Assembly (NCBI RefSeq): GCF_000820105.1
Contig: NZ_CDDB01000047.1
Location: 19,929 to 83,928, forward strand
DNA: 64,000 nucleotides
Origin: Aeromonas schubertii
GTDB taxonomy: Bacteria; Pseudomonadota; Gammaproteobacteria; Enterobacterales; Aeromonadaceae
Reading direction: 5' to 3'
Shown piece after piece: positions 30,012-39,484 of this stretch. The translations under genes and the position numbers were made by a program. The notes under the pieces were generated by a model that saw only the letters and a list, made by a program, of their open reading frames with translations, ran no database searches and was not told the DNA's origin. Every line of letters begins with the position of its first letter. Position 1 is the stretch's first letter.

Positions 30012-31250
30012 ATGGGTCAATCCGCACTGCGTCCCCTGGACGAAGCCCTGCACGAGATGCTCACCACGCTCCCAGCCCTTACCGACACCCTCACGCTGCC
30101 CATCGAGCAGGCACTGGGCCGGGTGCTGGCAGTACCGATCATCTCCCCGATGGATGTTCCCCCCTTCGATAACTCGGCGATGGATGGCTATGCCCTGCGC
30201 AGCGCCGATCTCGTCGCCGGCGATAGCCTGCTGCTGCAGGGACGTGCCCTGGCGGGCCATCCCCTGGGGTGCGAGGGGGCCTATGGCTCTGTCTGCGAGG
30301 CGGGCCACTGCGTGCGTATCATGACGGGTGCCGCCCTGCCCGAGGGGGCCGACTGCGTCATCATGCAGGAGGAGGCGCAGGCCGACGGTAACCGCATCAC
30401 CTTCACCACCAAGCCAGCCACCGGGCAACACGTGCGCCGCTGGGGAGAAGACATCGCCCGGGGAGCCGAGGTACTGGCCGCCGGCACCCGCCTGACCCCC
30501 CGCGAGCTGCCTCTGCTCGCCTCGCTTGGCATCGCCCGCGTCCAGGTGCTGCGCCCCCTCAGGGTGGCCCTGCTCAGCACCGGCGATGAGCTCAAGCCGG
30601 TGGGCACCCCCCTTGCTCATGGGGAGATCTATGACTCCAACCGCTACGGGGTGCGTGCCATGCTCGAGCGCCTCCAGGTGGAGATCCTCGATCTCGGCAT
30701 CATCCCCGATGATCCCGAGCAGCTGCGCGCCGCCTTCCTGCGTGCCCGGCGCGAGGCCGATGCCCTCATCACCTCGGGCGGCGTCTCTGTGGGTGAGGCG
30801 GACTACACCAAACAGCTGCTCGAGGAGCTCGGGGAGATCGGCTTTTGGAAGCTGGCTATCAAGCCCGGCAAGCCCTTCGCCTTCGGTCGTCTCGAGCAGA
30901 CCTGGTTCTTCGGCCTGCCCGGCAATCCTGTCTCGGCCATGGTCACCTTCGATCAGCTGGTGCGCCCGGCCCTGGCCCGCCTCGCCGGCGAGACAGTGCG
31001 CCCGCCCCTGCGTCTGACCGCCACCGCCGCCGAAGGGCTCAAGAAGGCGCCCGGTCGTCTCGATTTTCAACGCGGCATCCTCGAGAGCACCCCGACCGGA
31101 CTGGTGGTGCGCAGCACCGGCTCCCAGGATTCGGGGGTCTTTAGCTCCCTCTCCCGGGCCAACTGCTACATAGTGCTCGAGCGCGAGCGTGGCCAGGTGG
31201 CTGCCGGGGAGTCGGTCACCGTCGAGCCCTTCGGGAGCCTGCTGCAATGA
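30012..31250 (+). CDS. moeA: Molybdopterin molybdenumtransferase MoeA
   Basis: 412-aa enzyme that inserts molybdate into adenylylated molybdopterin, the last step of Moco synthesis. Motifs: DVPPFDNSAMDGYAL, IMTGAALPEGADCVIMQEE, RWGEDIARGAEVL, LLSTGDELKPVG, ITSGGVSVGEADY and FFGLPGNPVSAMVTF. Start ATG 30012 with AAAGGAGG 5 nt upstream. It overlaps moeB by 4 bp (ATGA), as in E. coli. Confidence 0.97.
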   Translation: MGQSALRPLDEALHEMLTTLPALTDTLTLPIEQALGRVLAVPIISPMDVPPFDNSAMDGYALRSADLVAGDSLLLQGRALAGHPLGCEGAYGSVCEAGHCVRIMTGAALPEGADCVIMQEEAQADGNRITFTTKPATGQHVRRWGEDIARGAEVLAAGTRLTPRELPLLASLGIARVQVLRPLRVALLSTGDELKPVGTPLAHGEIYDSNRYGVRAMLERLQVEILDLGIIPDDPEQLRAAFLRARREADALITSGGVSVGEADYTKQLLEELGEIGFWKLAIKPGKPFAFGRLEQTWFFGLPGNPVSAMVTFDQLVRPALARLAGETVRPPLRLTATAAEGLKKAPGRLDFQRGILESTPTGLVVRSTGSQDSGVFSSLSRANCYIVLERERGQVAAGESVTVEPFGSLLQ

Positions 31251-32002
31251 GCGAGATCCTGAGCGACGAGGAGCTGCTGCGCTACAACCGCCAGATCATC
31301 CTCAAATCCTTCGACTTCGAGGGGCAAGAGGCGCTCAAGCAGGCCCGGGTGCTGGTGATCGGGGCCGGCGGCCTCGGCTGCGCCGCCGCCCAATACCTGG
31401 CGGTGGCCGGGGTGGGCCAGCTCACCCTGGTCGACTTCGACACGGTCGAGCGCTCCAATCTGCAGCGCCAGGTGCTCCACTGCGACGCTCGCCTCGGACA
31501 GAGCAAGGTGGCCTCTGCCGCCACCACCCTCGAGAGCCTCAACCCCTATGTCAAGGTGCGCCCCCTCCAGGCCCAGGCGGATGAGGCACTGCTCGAGGCG
31601 GAGCTGCCCAGGCACCATCTGGTGCTCGATTGCAGCGACAATCTGCCGACCCGCAACCTGCTCAATCGCCGCGCCCGCGCCCATCGGGTACCGCTGGTCA
31701 GCGGCGCCGCCATCCGCTTCGAGGGGCAGGTGTGCAGCTTTCAGTGGCACCCGGAGGAGCCCTGCTACGAGTGCCTGAGTCAACTGTTCGGCGAGCAGGC
31801 TCTCACCTGTGTCGAGGCGGGCATCATGGCTCCCGTGGTCGGGATCGTCGGCAGCCTGCAGGCGCTTGAGGCGATCAAGATCCTGAGTGGCTGCGGCGAG
31901 CCGCTGACTCACCGCATGCTGCTTATCGACGGTCTGACCGGCCAGTTTCGCCCCCTGCGCCTGCCGAGGCGCCCCGATTGCCCCGGCTGCGCCGAAGACT
32001 AA
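31247..32002 (+). CDS. moeB: Molybdopterin-synthase adenylyltransferase MoeB
   Basis: 251-aa E1-like enzyme that adenylates the C-terminal Gly-Gly of MoaD. ATP motif VIGAGGLGCAAAQYLAVAGVG at about residue 36, DFDTVERSNLQRQV, LVLDCSDNLPTRNLLN, the zinc pairs CYEC and CPGC, and LQALEAIKILSG. Length equals E. coli MoeB (249). Its partner moaD lies 4 kb to the right on the opposite strand. Confidence 0.96.
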   Translation: MSEILSDEELLRYNRQIILKSFDFEGQEALKQARVLVIGAGGLGCAAAQYLAVAGVGQLTLVDFDTVERSNLQRQVLHCDARLGQSKVASAATTLESLNPYVKVRPLQAQADEALLEAELPRHHLVLDCSDNLPTRNLLNRRARAHRVPLVSGAAIRFEGQVCSFQWHPEEPCYECLSQLFGEQALTCVEAGIMAPVVGIVGSLQALEAIKILSGCGEPLTHRMLLIDGLTGQFRPLRLPRRPDCPGCAED

Positions 32003-32005
32003 AAC

Positions 32006-32032
32006 GATGAGCCCGGCAACGCCGGGCTCATC
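32006..32032. terminator. Hairpin between convergent moeB and lipoprotein gene
   Basis: GATGAGCCCGGC-AAC-GCCGGGCTCATC, a 12-bp perfect stem with a 3-nt loop, 4 bp after moeB. On the minus strand GTTTTAG follows the stem, giving a short U-tract for the lipoprotein transcript; on the plus strand there is none. Confidence 0.75.
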
Positions 32033-32054
32033 GCTACCAGGGGAAGAGAAATCC

Positions 32055-32309
32055 TCAGGGCTCGCAGTGCACCTGTGCATCGGGCCGATAACTGCCCAGG
32101 CTGGCCAGGGTCAGCACCCCCTCCACCGGCCCCTGACGACTCGTCAGATGCAGCGTCTCCCCCTCACCACAGCGCCCGGCAAGCTCCTGCGAAGAGGCAG
32201 AATTCATGGTCAGCTGGCTCGTCCCCGCCTGCTGATGCAGGGTGACGCTCTGCTGGGCACAGGCCCCCAGGGTGATGACCAGAAGACCGATGATCAGATG
32301 ATCGTTCAT
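32055..32309 (-). CDS. Small putative lipoprotein
   Basis: 84-aa protein with a short lipoprotein signal (MNDHLIIGLLVITLGAC; lipobox LGAC). The mature part has a few polar strands (GETLHLTSRQGPVEGVLTLASLGSYRPDAQV) and two more Cys. No family recognised. It lies 22 bp downstream of the alpha/beta hydrolase gene on the same strand, so it may be the last gene of the moa-mod transcript, or be expressed alone. Confidence 0.6.
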   Translation of the reverse strand: MNDHLIIGLLVITLGACAQQSVTLHQQAGTSQLTMNSASSQELAGRCGEGETLHLTSRQGPVEGVLTLASLGSYRPDAQVHCEP

Positions 32310-32331
32310 CGCCGTTGTGACTCCCTCTCGC

Positions 32332-33123
32332 TCAATAGTAATGAATGTCGGTTAAGAAACGCTCCAGCAGCCGGTTACAGGCCGCCGGATCCTCTGCCGG
32401 CCAGGCATGGTGGCCGGTCGGGGTGAAGATACGCCCATCGGGCAGGGAGGCAAACTGGGCCACCCGCTGCGCCAGGGGAAGATAATCGTCACTGCTCGAT
32501 ACCAGTGCCACCGGCTGGTGTAGCGTGCTCAGGCGGGCTCGCACACTCCAGCCGGGCAGCGCCTCGAGCAGGGTGCGATAGACTCGCTTGTGGTTACGCA
32601 CGAAGCGCTGGCGGAAGGTGTGGCGCAGCGCTCGCTGCTCGGGGGCGGGAAACAGGCTGAGCCCCAGCCACCAGGCGAGCGGCCACATCCCGATCCAGCG
32701 CAACCACTTGAGCCGTTGCTCGAAGCGGGCACGGTCGGCCTCATTATCGAGAGAAAACTCGGCAAAGCCGTTGATCAGCATCATGCCGTCCACTCGCCCG
32801 GGACGGGCCAGGGCCACCTCGAGGGCTATCATGGCCCCGAGCGACAACCCTATCAGCACCACCTGACCCGGCTGCTCGTCGAGCCAGTTCACCACGTCGG
32901 CGCACAGTTGCCCCGGATTGAGGGGCCCCTCCAGGGTGCTCAGGCCGTGGCCGCGCAGATCCAGTGCCACACAGCGATAGTGGGGTGAAAAGTACTCGAT
33001 CTGGGCCTGCCAATCGAGGCTCGACGAGCCCAGTCCATGCAGAAAGAGCAGCAAGGGCCCCTCCCCTGCACTGCGTTGATAGAGCCCCTTGACCCGACTC
33101 TCTTTACGTTTTCGGCGCATCAC
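32332..33123 (-). CDS. Alpha/beta hydrolase at the end of the moa-mod operon
   Basis: 263-aa alpha/beta-hydrolase-fold enzyme. Oxyanion segment FLHGLGSSSLDW, then CVALDLRGHGLST, nucleophile elbow GLSLGAM (Ser near residue 95), acid region SSSDDYLPLAQ and a His in GHHAWPAEDP. Substrate unknown. The ATG overlaps the modC stop (ATGA), so it is translationally coupled to molybdate uptake, which is not the standard E. coli arrangement. Confidence 0.85.
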   Translation of the reverse strand: MMRRKRKESRVKGLYQRSAGEGPLLLFLHGLGSSSLDWQAQIEYFSPHYRCVALDLRGHGLSTLEGPLNPGQLCADVVNWLDEQPGQVVLIGLSLGAMIALEVALARPGRVDGMMLINGFAEFSLDNEADRARFEQRLKWLRWIGMWPLAWWLGLSLFPAPEQRALRHTFRQRFVRNHKRVYRTLLEALPGWSVRARLSTLHQPVALVSSSDDYLPLAQRVAQFASLPDGRIFTPTGHHAWPAEDPAACNRLLERFLTDIHYY

Positions 33124-34172
33124 GCCTCCCCCAGCAGACTGACTGCCTTGATATAAGCAAAGACCTCCTGCCCCTGCATCAGTCCCAAACGCTCGCTGGA
33201 GCGGCGAGTGATGCGCGCGAGCAGCCGCTGCTCCCCGAGTGCCAGCTGCAACAGGCTCTGACCCGGCAGCGGTGACTGCTGCTCCCGAAGCCGTGTCGTC
33301 AGACAGTTGGAGAGGCTGGAGCCCTCGATGGGGCGCGTCGCCACCACCACGTCCCTGGCCGCCACCTTGATACGCACCGGGCCCGGCATATCCGGGGGCA
33401 GGGGCATGGTCACAAACAGGGATTGGCCGGCCAGATGCAGCTCGGCCATCTGCTCCTCTTCATGCCAATGCACCAGCTCGGCACAGAGGATCACCCCGGC
33501 ATCGTCGCGGCTGGCGAGCGGCAGGTCGAGACGGGCAAACAGGGCATCCGGCGCCCCCTGAGCCAGGGCTCGCCCCCCCTCGAGCAGGATCAGCTCGTCA
33601 CAGAGCATGCCCACCTCCTCCATGGCGTGGGTCACGTAAAGCATGGGCAGGCCGCTCTCTCGCTGCAGGCTCTGCAACTCGTGGATGAGGTGCAGGCGGC
33701 TGCGTCGATCGAGGGCCGAGAAGGGCTCATCGAGCAGTAGCAGGCTCGGCTCGGCGAGCAGGGCACGGGCCAGAGCAACCCGCTGGCGCTGGCCACCCGA
33801 GAGAGCCGAGGCGCGCTGGCCGAGCAACTCATCGAAGCCAAGCCGCACGGCGAGCTCCCGGGGACGCCAACGCCCCCGCCCCTTGCCGGCGGCGAGCTCG
33901 AGGTTGCCCAGTACACTCAGGTGACCGAAGAGGCGCGCATCCTGAAACACCAGGCCGATGCGCCGCCCCTCGGCTGGCAGTGCGGCGAGCTCGCGTCCCT
34001 GCCAGCAGAGGCGATCGCAAGGGGCCCGCTCGAGCCCTGCGATGGCCCGCAGCAGGGTGCTCTTGCCACTGCCAGAGGGACCAAACAGGCCGCAGATCCC
34101 CTCCCCTCGCCAACTCAGCTCACAGGCGAGATCCCAGGCACCATAGAGACGCCGCAGGGACAGACTCATCAT
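33120..34172 (-). CDS. modC: Molybdate ABC transporter ATPase ModC
   Basis: 350-aa ATP-binding subunit of the molybdate importer. Walker A FGPSGSGKST, Q-loop VFQDARLF, signature LSGGQRQRVALARALL, Walker B LLLLDEPFSALD and switch His in YVTHAMEE. A C-terminal Mop/TOBE domain follows (about 285-350: NCLTTRLREQQSPLPGQSLLQLALGEQRLLARITRRS), as usual for ModC. It overlaps modB upstream and the hydrolase downstream by 4 bp each. Confidence 0.95.
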   Translation of the reverse strand: MMSLSLRRLYGAWDLACELSWRGEGICGLFGPSGSGKSTLLRAIAGLERAPCDRLCWQGRELAALPAEGRRIGLVFQDARLFGHLSVLGNLELAAGKGRGRWRPRELAVRLGFDELLGQRASALSGGQRQRVALARALLAEPSLLLLDEPFSALDRRSRLHLIHELQSLQRESGLPMLYVTHAMEEVGMLCDELILLEGGRALAQGAPDALFARLDLPLASRDDAGVILCAELVHWHEEEQMAELHLAGQSLFVTMPLPPDMPGPVRIKVAARDVVVATRPIEGSSLSNCLTTRLREQQSPLPGQSLLQLALGEQRLLARITRRSSERLGLMQGQEVFAYIKAVSLLGEA

Positions 34173-34852
34173 GCGAACATCCTCCGCTGCCGGCGCTGCA
34201 ACACCCCGTAGACCAGCACCAGCACCACCATGGCAAAGGCGAGCAAGCCGCCGGCGAGCAGGTGAGCGTTGGCATAATCCTGGGCCTCCACATGATCAAA
34301 CAGGGCAATCGAGAGCACCTGGGTCTCACCGGGTATGTTGCCCCCAATCATCAGCACCACACCGAACTCTCCCAAGGTGTGAGCAAAGCCCAGAGCCGCG
34401 GCCATCACGAAGCTCGGCAACGTCATGGGCAGCACGATGCGAAAGAAGCGCTCGACCGGCCCCAGTCCCAGGGTGGCCGCCGCCTCCAGCTCCCGGTTGC
34501 CCAGGTTGACGAAGGCCGAGGTGAGCGGCTGCACCACGAAGGGGAGCGAATAGATAAGCGAGGCGAGCAGCAGGCCGCTGAAGCTGAACGCCAGCTGGCG
34601 ATCGAACAGGGCCCGCCACCCCTGCCCCAGGGCCGTCTCGGGGGAGAAGGCGATGAGCAGGTAGAAGCCCAGCACGGTCGGCGGCAGCACCAGGGGCAGG
34701 GCCACCAGCGCCTCCACCACGGGACGCAGCCAGTGACGGCTGCGGGCCAGCCACCAGGCCAGCGGCGGCGAGAGCAGCAGCAGGATCCCCGTGGTGCAGG
34801 CGGCGAGCTTGAGGGTCAGGCCAATGGCCAGCAGATCGGCAGGACTCGGCAT
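34169..34852 (-). CDS. modB: Molybdate ABC transporter permease ModB
   Basis: 227-aa inner-membrane permease with about five hydrophobic segments. The coupling motif is EAAATLGLGPVERFFRIVLPMTLPSFVMAAALGFAHTLGEFGVVLMIGG, with the ModB hallmark LGEFG. Start MPSPADLLAIGLTLKLA lies 3 bp after the modA stop, so modABC is a tight unit. Confidence 0.95.
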   Translation of the reverse strand: MPSPADLLAIGLTLKLAACTTGILLLLSPPLAWWLARSRHWLRPVVEALVALPLVLPPTVLGFYLLIAFSPETALGQGWRALFDRQLAFSFSGLLLASLIYSLPFVVQPLTSAFVNLGNRELEAAATLGLGPVERFFRIVLPMTLPSFVMAAALGFAHTLGEFGVVLMIGGNIPGETQVLSIALFDHVEAQDYANAHLLAGGLLAFAMVVLVLVYGVLQRRQRRMFA

Positions 34853-34855
34853 GGT

Positions 34856-35581
34856 TTAACCGGCGCCGGGCAGGCCGTAACCGGCGGCGGCAATCATGGT
34901 GCGCCCTTGCTCACTGCCCAGCCAGCCGACCAGCGCCTCGGCGGCTACCCCGGATTTGAGCACGATTCCCTGCTGCTCGATGGAGGGATAGAGCTCGGCC
35001 GGCACGGCCCAGGCCTCTGCCGTCTTGCCCGCCTCCACCAGATTGGCCCAGGCGACGAAGCCAAGCTCGGCGTTGCCGCTGTGCACAAACTGCCAGGTCT
35101 GGCCTATGTTGGTACCGGTCAGGAGGCGATACTGGGCAGGATCGAGCTTGAGGTGGGTCAGGGTCGCCATGGCGGCGGCACCATAGGGGGCGGTGCGGGG
35201 GTTGGCGATGGCCAGATTCCCGCGCCAGCTGCGCAAAAACGCCTCGTCAGGGGCAGGACCACCCCGATGCCACAGCCCCAGCTTGCCGATGGCATAGGTA
35301 AAACGCCCCTCCCCCTTGCCCTCGCGCTCGAGCTTCTCGGGGGTGGCCGCATCGGCGGAGAGGAAGAGATCGAAGGGAGCCCCGTGGCTTATCTGGGTGT
35401 AGAGCACCCCGGTCGCCGCCGCGCTGATGGTGACCGTGTGACCGGTCTGTGCCGTGAACGCCTCGGCAATCTTGCCGAGTGTCCCCTTGAAGTTGGCGGC
35501 CACCGCCACTCGCACCTCGTCGGCCTGCGCGGCCGGCACGGTCAGCATCAGGGCAAGCGCCCACCCCCATTGACGATTCAT
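34856..35581 (-). CDS. modA: Molybdate-binding periplasmic protein ModA
   Basis: 241-aa periplasmic binding protein with signal peptide MNRQWGWALALMLTVPAAQA. ModA features: VAVAANFKGTLGKIAEAF, TGHTVTISAAATGVLYTQI, GAPFDLFLSADAATPEKLE, and VPAELYPSIEQQGIVLKSG. It captures molybdate for ModBC. It lies 48 bp after moaE in the same direction; no ModE-type site was seen in that gap, so it is probably transcribed from the moaB promoter. Confidence 0.95.
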   Translation of the reverse strand: MNRQWGWALALMLTVPAAQADEVRVAVAANFKGTLGKIAEAFTAQTGHTVTISAAATGVLYTQISHGAPFDLFLSADAATPEKLEREGKGEGRFTYAIGKLGLWHRGGPAPDEAFLRSWRGNLAIANPRTAPYGAAAMATLTHLKLDPAQYRLLTGTNIGQTWQFVHSGNAELGFVAWANLVEAGKTAEAWAVPAELYPSIEQQGIVLKSGVAAEALVGWLGSEQGRTMIAAAGYGLPGAG

Positions 35582-35629
35582 CCATACACTCCTTGCCTGA
35601 AAACGGACCCCGGGGTCCAGGGACGCGGT

Positions 35630-36088
35630 CTACTCGTGCCAGCGAGCGGCCGCCTCGTTATCACTCTCTTTGGCCTCGACCCAGTAGCGGCGCCCATCGG
35701 TGCTGAGCTCGCGCTTCCAGAAGGGGGCCCGGGTCTTTAAGTAATCCATGATGAAGTGGCAGGCGGCGAAGGCCGCCTCCCGGTGTGCCGAGCTCACCGC
35801 CACCAGCACGATCTGATCCCGAAGCTGCAGATCCCCCACCCGGTGGATCAGGGTACACCCCTGCAGCGGCCAACGGGTCTTGGCCTCGTCCACGATGGCG
35901 GCGAGCGCCTTCTCGGTCATGCCCGGATAGTGCTCCAGCGACAGGCCGGCCACCTGCTCCCCCTGGTTCATGTCGCGCACCTTGCCAACGAAGGTGACGA
36001 TGGCCCCGCAGGCGGGATCCCCAGAGAGGCGTTCATACTCGGCGGCGAGGCTGAAATCCTCCCGCTGCACCCGAATCATCGGCTCCAT
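35630..36088 (-). CDS. moaE: Molybdopterin synthase large subunit MoaE
   Basis: 152-aa catalytic subunit of molybdopterin synthase, converting cPMP to molybdopterin with sulfur from MoaD. Motifs: IVTFVGKVRDMNQGE, LSLEHYPGMTEKAL, VSSAHREAAFAACHFIMDYLKTRAPFWKRE (active-site Lys/Arg) and WVEAKESD. Start MEPMIRVQREDF at 36088, 1 bp after the moaD stop. Confidence 0.95.
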   Translation of the reverse strand: MEPMIRVQREDFSLAAEYERLSGDPACGAIVTFVGKVRDMNQGEQVAGLSLEHYPGMTEKALAAIVDEAKTRWPLQGCTLIHRVGDLQLRDQIVLVAVSSAHREAAFAACHFIMDYLKTRAPFWKRELSTDGRRYWVEAKESDNEAAARWHE

Positions 36089-36089
36089 C

Positions 36090-36331
36090 TCAGCCCCCCG
36101 TGACCGGCGGGAAGAAGGCCACCTCGTCCCCCCCCTTGATGGGGGTATCGAGGGGCACCAGGGTCTGGTTGACCGCCACCAGCAGCTTGCCGGGCTCGAG
36201 CGCCAGGGCCCACTTGTCGCCGCGCAGGGCAAGCGCCGCACGCAGCGCCTCGGCGGTGGCGAACTCGTCGTTCATGGCCAGGGCATCGCAGCCGACCAGC
36301 TCGCGCACCTGGGCAAAAAACAGCACCTGGA

Positions 36332-36335
<4 letters not shown>
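36090..36335 (-). CDS. moaD: Molybdopterin synthase sulfur carrier MoaD
   Basis: 81-aa ubiquitin-like sulfur carrier ending in the required Gly-Gly ([10 protein letters not shown]), which MoeB activates and which carries the thiocarboxylate. N-terminus [15 protein letters not shown] is typical. It overlaps moaC by 4 bp. Confidence 0.95.
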
Positions 36336-36843
<508 letters not shown>

Positions 36844-36847
<4 letters not shown>

Positions 36848-37365
36848 CGGGACTCCTCGCCAAGATGGCTGACAAAGTTACAGGGTCGGGTGGTCGCGTC
36901 GAGCTGGGGGGCGATCAGTTGCTCCCAGCCGAGGCGGCAGGCACCGGTTGAACCGGGCAGACAGAAGATGGCGGTACGGTTGGCAAGACCGGCCAGGGCG
37001 CGGCTCTGCAGGCTGGCCGCGCCGAGCTCGGCAAACGAGAGTTGGCGAAACAGCTCGCCAAACCCCTCGATGGGACGATCGAACAGGACCGACAGCGCCT
37101 CGGGGGTGCAGTTGTGCGCGTAGAAGCCGGTGCCCCCGTTGACCAGCACCACCTCGATGGCGGGATCGGCGATCCAGGCCGAGACCTGGGCCCGCAGCCG
37201 GTAGCGATCGTTGGGCAACAGGGCCCGCTCGGCGAGGCGATGACCCGTCTTGATCACTGCATCCGCCAGATAACTCCCCGAGCTGTCCTCATCGAGGGTG
37301 CGCGAGTCGGTCACCGTCAGCAGCGCGATGGCGAGGGGACGAAAAGGGGCAACACACTTGGCCAT
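36844..37365 (-). CDS. moaB: Molybdopterin adenylyltransferase-like protein MoaB
   Basis: 173-aa MogA/MoaB-fold protein. Motifs [34 protein letters not shown] and [23 protein letters not shown] match MoaB. In the family it adenylates molybdopterin or is redundant with MogA. It is the first gene of moaBCDE-modABC; moaA, which leads the operon in E. coli, is 6 kb to the right behind its own riboswitch. The moaB leader (37366-37450) contains a GC-rich dyad but no recognised box. Confidence 0.93.
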
Positions 37366-37509
37366 GGCAGTTCCTCACAGAAGGCGACATCAGGCAAAAC
37401 CGGCCGTCATCCCCGATGAGGGGGCGGCCAAAGCAGGGGGCTATTCTACCAGAGAGAGAACATAACTGCTTGTTCTGACTGGGTGCGGCAGGGCGATGAA
37501 CGCTCGCCC

Positions 37510-37536
37510 AAAAAGAAGGCCGGCTTGCGCCGGCCT
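37510..37536 (-). terminator. Terminator of the nap operon
   Basis: Minus-strand hairpin AGGCCGGC-GCAA-GCCGGCCT followed by TCTTTTT, 6 bp beyond the napC stop. It separates nap from moaB. Confidence 0.9.
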
Positions 37537-37542
37537 GACTTG

Positions 37543-38133
37543 TCAGAAGCCCGGAACTCCGGACATCTCGGGGAGCTGGTGCGCTATCCCCTTGTGGCAA
37601 TCGATACAGGTGTTCTCGCCGCTGGCCAGGTTGGTGGAGTGCATCTTGGATGCACGCTGACCTTGCAAGGAGAAGTCCATGTACTCGAAGTTGTGACAGT
37701 TACGGCACTCGCGCGAGTCGTTGTCCTTCATCCGTTTCCACTCCCGCTCGGCCATCTCGCGGCGGTGTGACTCGAACTTCTCTCGGGTATCGACCTTGCC
37801 GGTCATCTTGCCCCACAGCTCCTTGGAGGCCTGTACCTTACGAATGATCTTGTAGGTCCACTCGTGGGGAACATGGCAATCCGGGCAGCTGGCGCGCACG
37901 CCGGAGCGGTTGGCATAGTGGATGGTGTCGCGATACTCCTGGAACACGTTGTCACGCATCTCGTGGCAGCTGGTACAGAAGGCCTCGGTGTTGGAGGCCT
38001 CCATGGCGGTGTTGAAGCCACCCCAGAAGATGACGCCACCGAAGAAGCCGAGCATCAGGATCACCCAGAGCGCCGCCTTGGAAGGGGACTTGAAGGTGAC
38101 CCAGAGTCGCTGGATAAAACCGGGTAATTTCAT
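37543..38133 (-). CDS. napC: NapC, tetraheme membrane quinol dehydrogenase
   Basis: 196-aa NapC/NirT-family cytochrome. One N-terminal membrane anchor (about 18-40) is followed by four heme-binding CxxCH motifs (CTSCH, CPDCH, CRNCH, CIDCH). It passes electrons from quinol to NapB/NapA in the periplasm. Last gene of napFDAGHBC, 11 bp after napB, followed by the terminator at 37510-37536. Confidence 0.96.
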   Translation of the reverse strand: MKLPGFIQRLWVTFKSPSKAALWVILMLGFFGGVIFWGGFNTAMEASNTEAFCTSCHEMRDNVFQEYRDTIHYANRSGVRASCPDCHVPHEWTYKIIRKVQASKELWGKMTGKVDTREKFESHRREMAEREWKRMKDNDSRECRNCHNFEYMDFSLQGQRASKMHSTNLASGENTCIDCHKGIAHQLPEMSGVPGF

Positions 38134-38144
38134 CGTCTCGCTCC

Positions 38145-38603
38145 TTACTCCAGGGACTCAACCGGCTTGAAGGTGTTCTCCACCAGCGGTTTGGCATCGG
38201 CCTGGGGCACGTGGCACTGCAGACAGAAGTAACGACGCGGGGAGACTTCGCCAAGGGTCATGCCGTCGCGGGTCTCGAAGTGGGTCGGGCTTATCTTGGG
38301 TGCCTTCATCTTGCTCGCATTCTTGAAGCTGTGGCAAGAGAGGCACTTGTTGACCTTGGTATCCACCTCATAGTTGCGGACATCGTGCGGGATCAGGGGC
38401 GGTTGGTGCATGTACTGACGATCGTACGGCTCTCCATCCTTGCGATAATTCTTGAAGGGAGCCGGGGTCGCCTCGCTCCCCAGATCCGTGGTCCCGCGCT
38501 CGGAACGGACACCACCGGTGTCCGTGTTGAACTCGGGGGTTTCGGCGGCCATCAGACCACCCGCCAGCAGGCAGGCCAGCATTGCTCCAATCAGCTTTTT
38601 CAT
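38145..38603 (-). CDS. napB: NapB, diheme cytochrome subunit
   Basis: 152-aa periplasmic diheme cytochrome c with signal peptide [20 protein letters not shown] and two heme motifs (CLSCH, CLQCH). It also shows the NapB segment [28 protein letters not shown]. Electron donor to NapA. The ATG overlaps the napH stop (ATGA). Confidence 0.95.
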   Translation of the reverse strand: MKKLIGAMLACLLAGGLMAAETPEFNTDTGGVRSERGTTDLGSEATPAPFKNYRKDGEPYDRQYMHQPPLIPHDVRNYEVDTKVNKCLSCHSFKNASKMKAPKISPTHFETRDGMTLGEVSPRRYFCLQCHVPQADAKPLVENTFKPVESLE

Positions 38604-39484
38604 TGTTGTTTCTCCGACATGTTGTCTGCCTTCACGGCAAATCCTACCGAAATGGTAAACACCTGTTCCGCGCACACATCGATGCAGCGGCCACAGTTAA
38701 GGCACTCCTGTGCCGAGATGAGCGGCCCGTGTCCACGCCTTGCCCCGTGCACCGGTCCCTTGAGGATCGGCCGTTCGGGGCAGACGGCATAACAGTCCAT
38801 ACAGTTGCTGCAACGATCGCGACCACTGGCAGAAATCTTGATAAACCCGATCCGGTTTACCAGCGCCCAGAAGGCCCCGACCGGACAGAGATGACCACAC
38901 CAGCCTCGCTCCACCACAAACAGATCAAACAGGAAGAGTGCCAGCAAGAGACTCCAACCGGCTCCCATACCAAACAGCAGACCCCGCAGGGCCAACGGCA
39001 CCGGATTGACCCACTCCCACACCAGCACGCCCGTCGCCACCGGCAGCACCAGAACCATGGCAAGCAGCCAGTAACGGGCCGAGCGAGAGAGGGAGCTGCC
39101 GGCGCGAAGACCAAGGCGCATCCTAAGCCAGGCCGCCGCATCGGTGATGAGGTTGACCGGGCAGACCCAGGAGCAGAACACCCTTCCTCCGACCAGCCAG
39201 TAACCCGCCAGCACGATGGCACTGCCCACCCAGAGAGTGGTCAGGGGCCAGTGGCCGGCAGCCAGGCTCTGCAGCAACACCAGGGGATCGGAGAGCGGCA
39301 CCAGATCGAGCAGCAATGAGCTCGAGAGGTTCCCCTTCATCACCCACAAGCCCGCCAATGGGCCGAGCAGAAACAGGGCCACCACCGACAGCTGGGTCAG
39401 GCGACGCAGCAGCAGGAAGCGGTAGGCATGCCACAACCCCAGCGTCTCGCGCGCCTCGTGCCCGGGGATACGCACCTTGCTCAT
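38600..39484 (-). CDS. napH: NapH, membrane iron-sulfur protein
   Basis: 294-aa inner-membrane protein with about four hydrophobic segments. [12 protein letters not shown] and [13 protein letters not shown] lie at membrane boundaries, followed by two C-terminal 4Fe-4S motifs ([13 protein letters not shown] and [14 protein letters not shown]). With NapG it forms the alternative quinol-oxidising branch. Start at 39484 ([12 protein letters not shown]) overlaps the napG stop by 4 bp. Confidence 0.95.
   Translation of the reverse strand: MSKVRIPGHEARETLGLWHAYRFLLLRRLTQLSVVALFLLGPLAGLWVMKGNLSSSLLLDLVPLSDPLVLLQSLAAGHWPLTTLWVGSAIVLAGYWLVGGRVFCSWVCPVNLITDAAAWLRMRLGLRAGSSLSRSARYWLLAMVLVLPVATGVLVWEWVNPVPLALRGLLFGMGAGWSLLLALFLFDLFVVERGWCGHLCPVGAFWALVNRIGFIKISASGRDRCSNCMDCYAVCPERPILKGPVHGARRGHGPLISAQECLNCGRCIDVCAEQVFTISVGFAVKADNMSEKQQ

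Noticed and set aside
35582-35629. ModE-type operator upstream of modA
   Set aside because: The 48-bp moaE-modA gap has no dyad resembling a ModE box, and the genes look co-transcribed from moaB.
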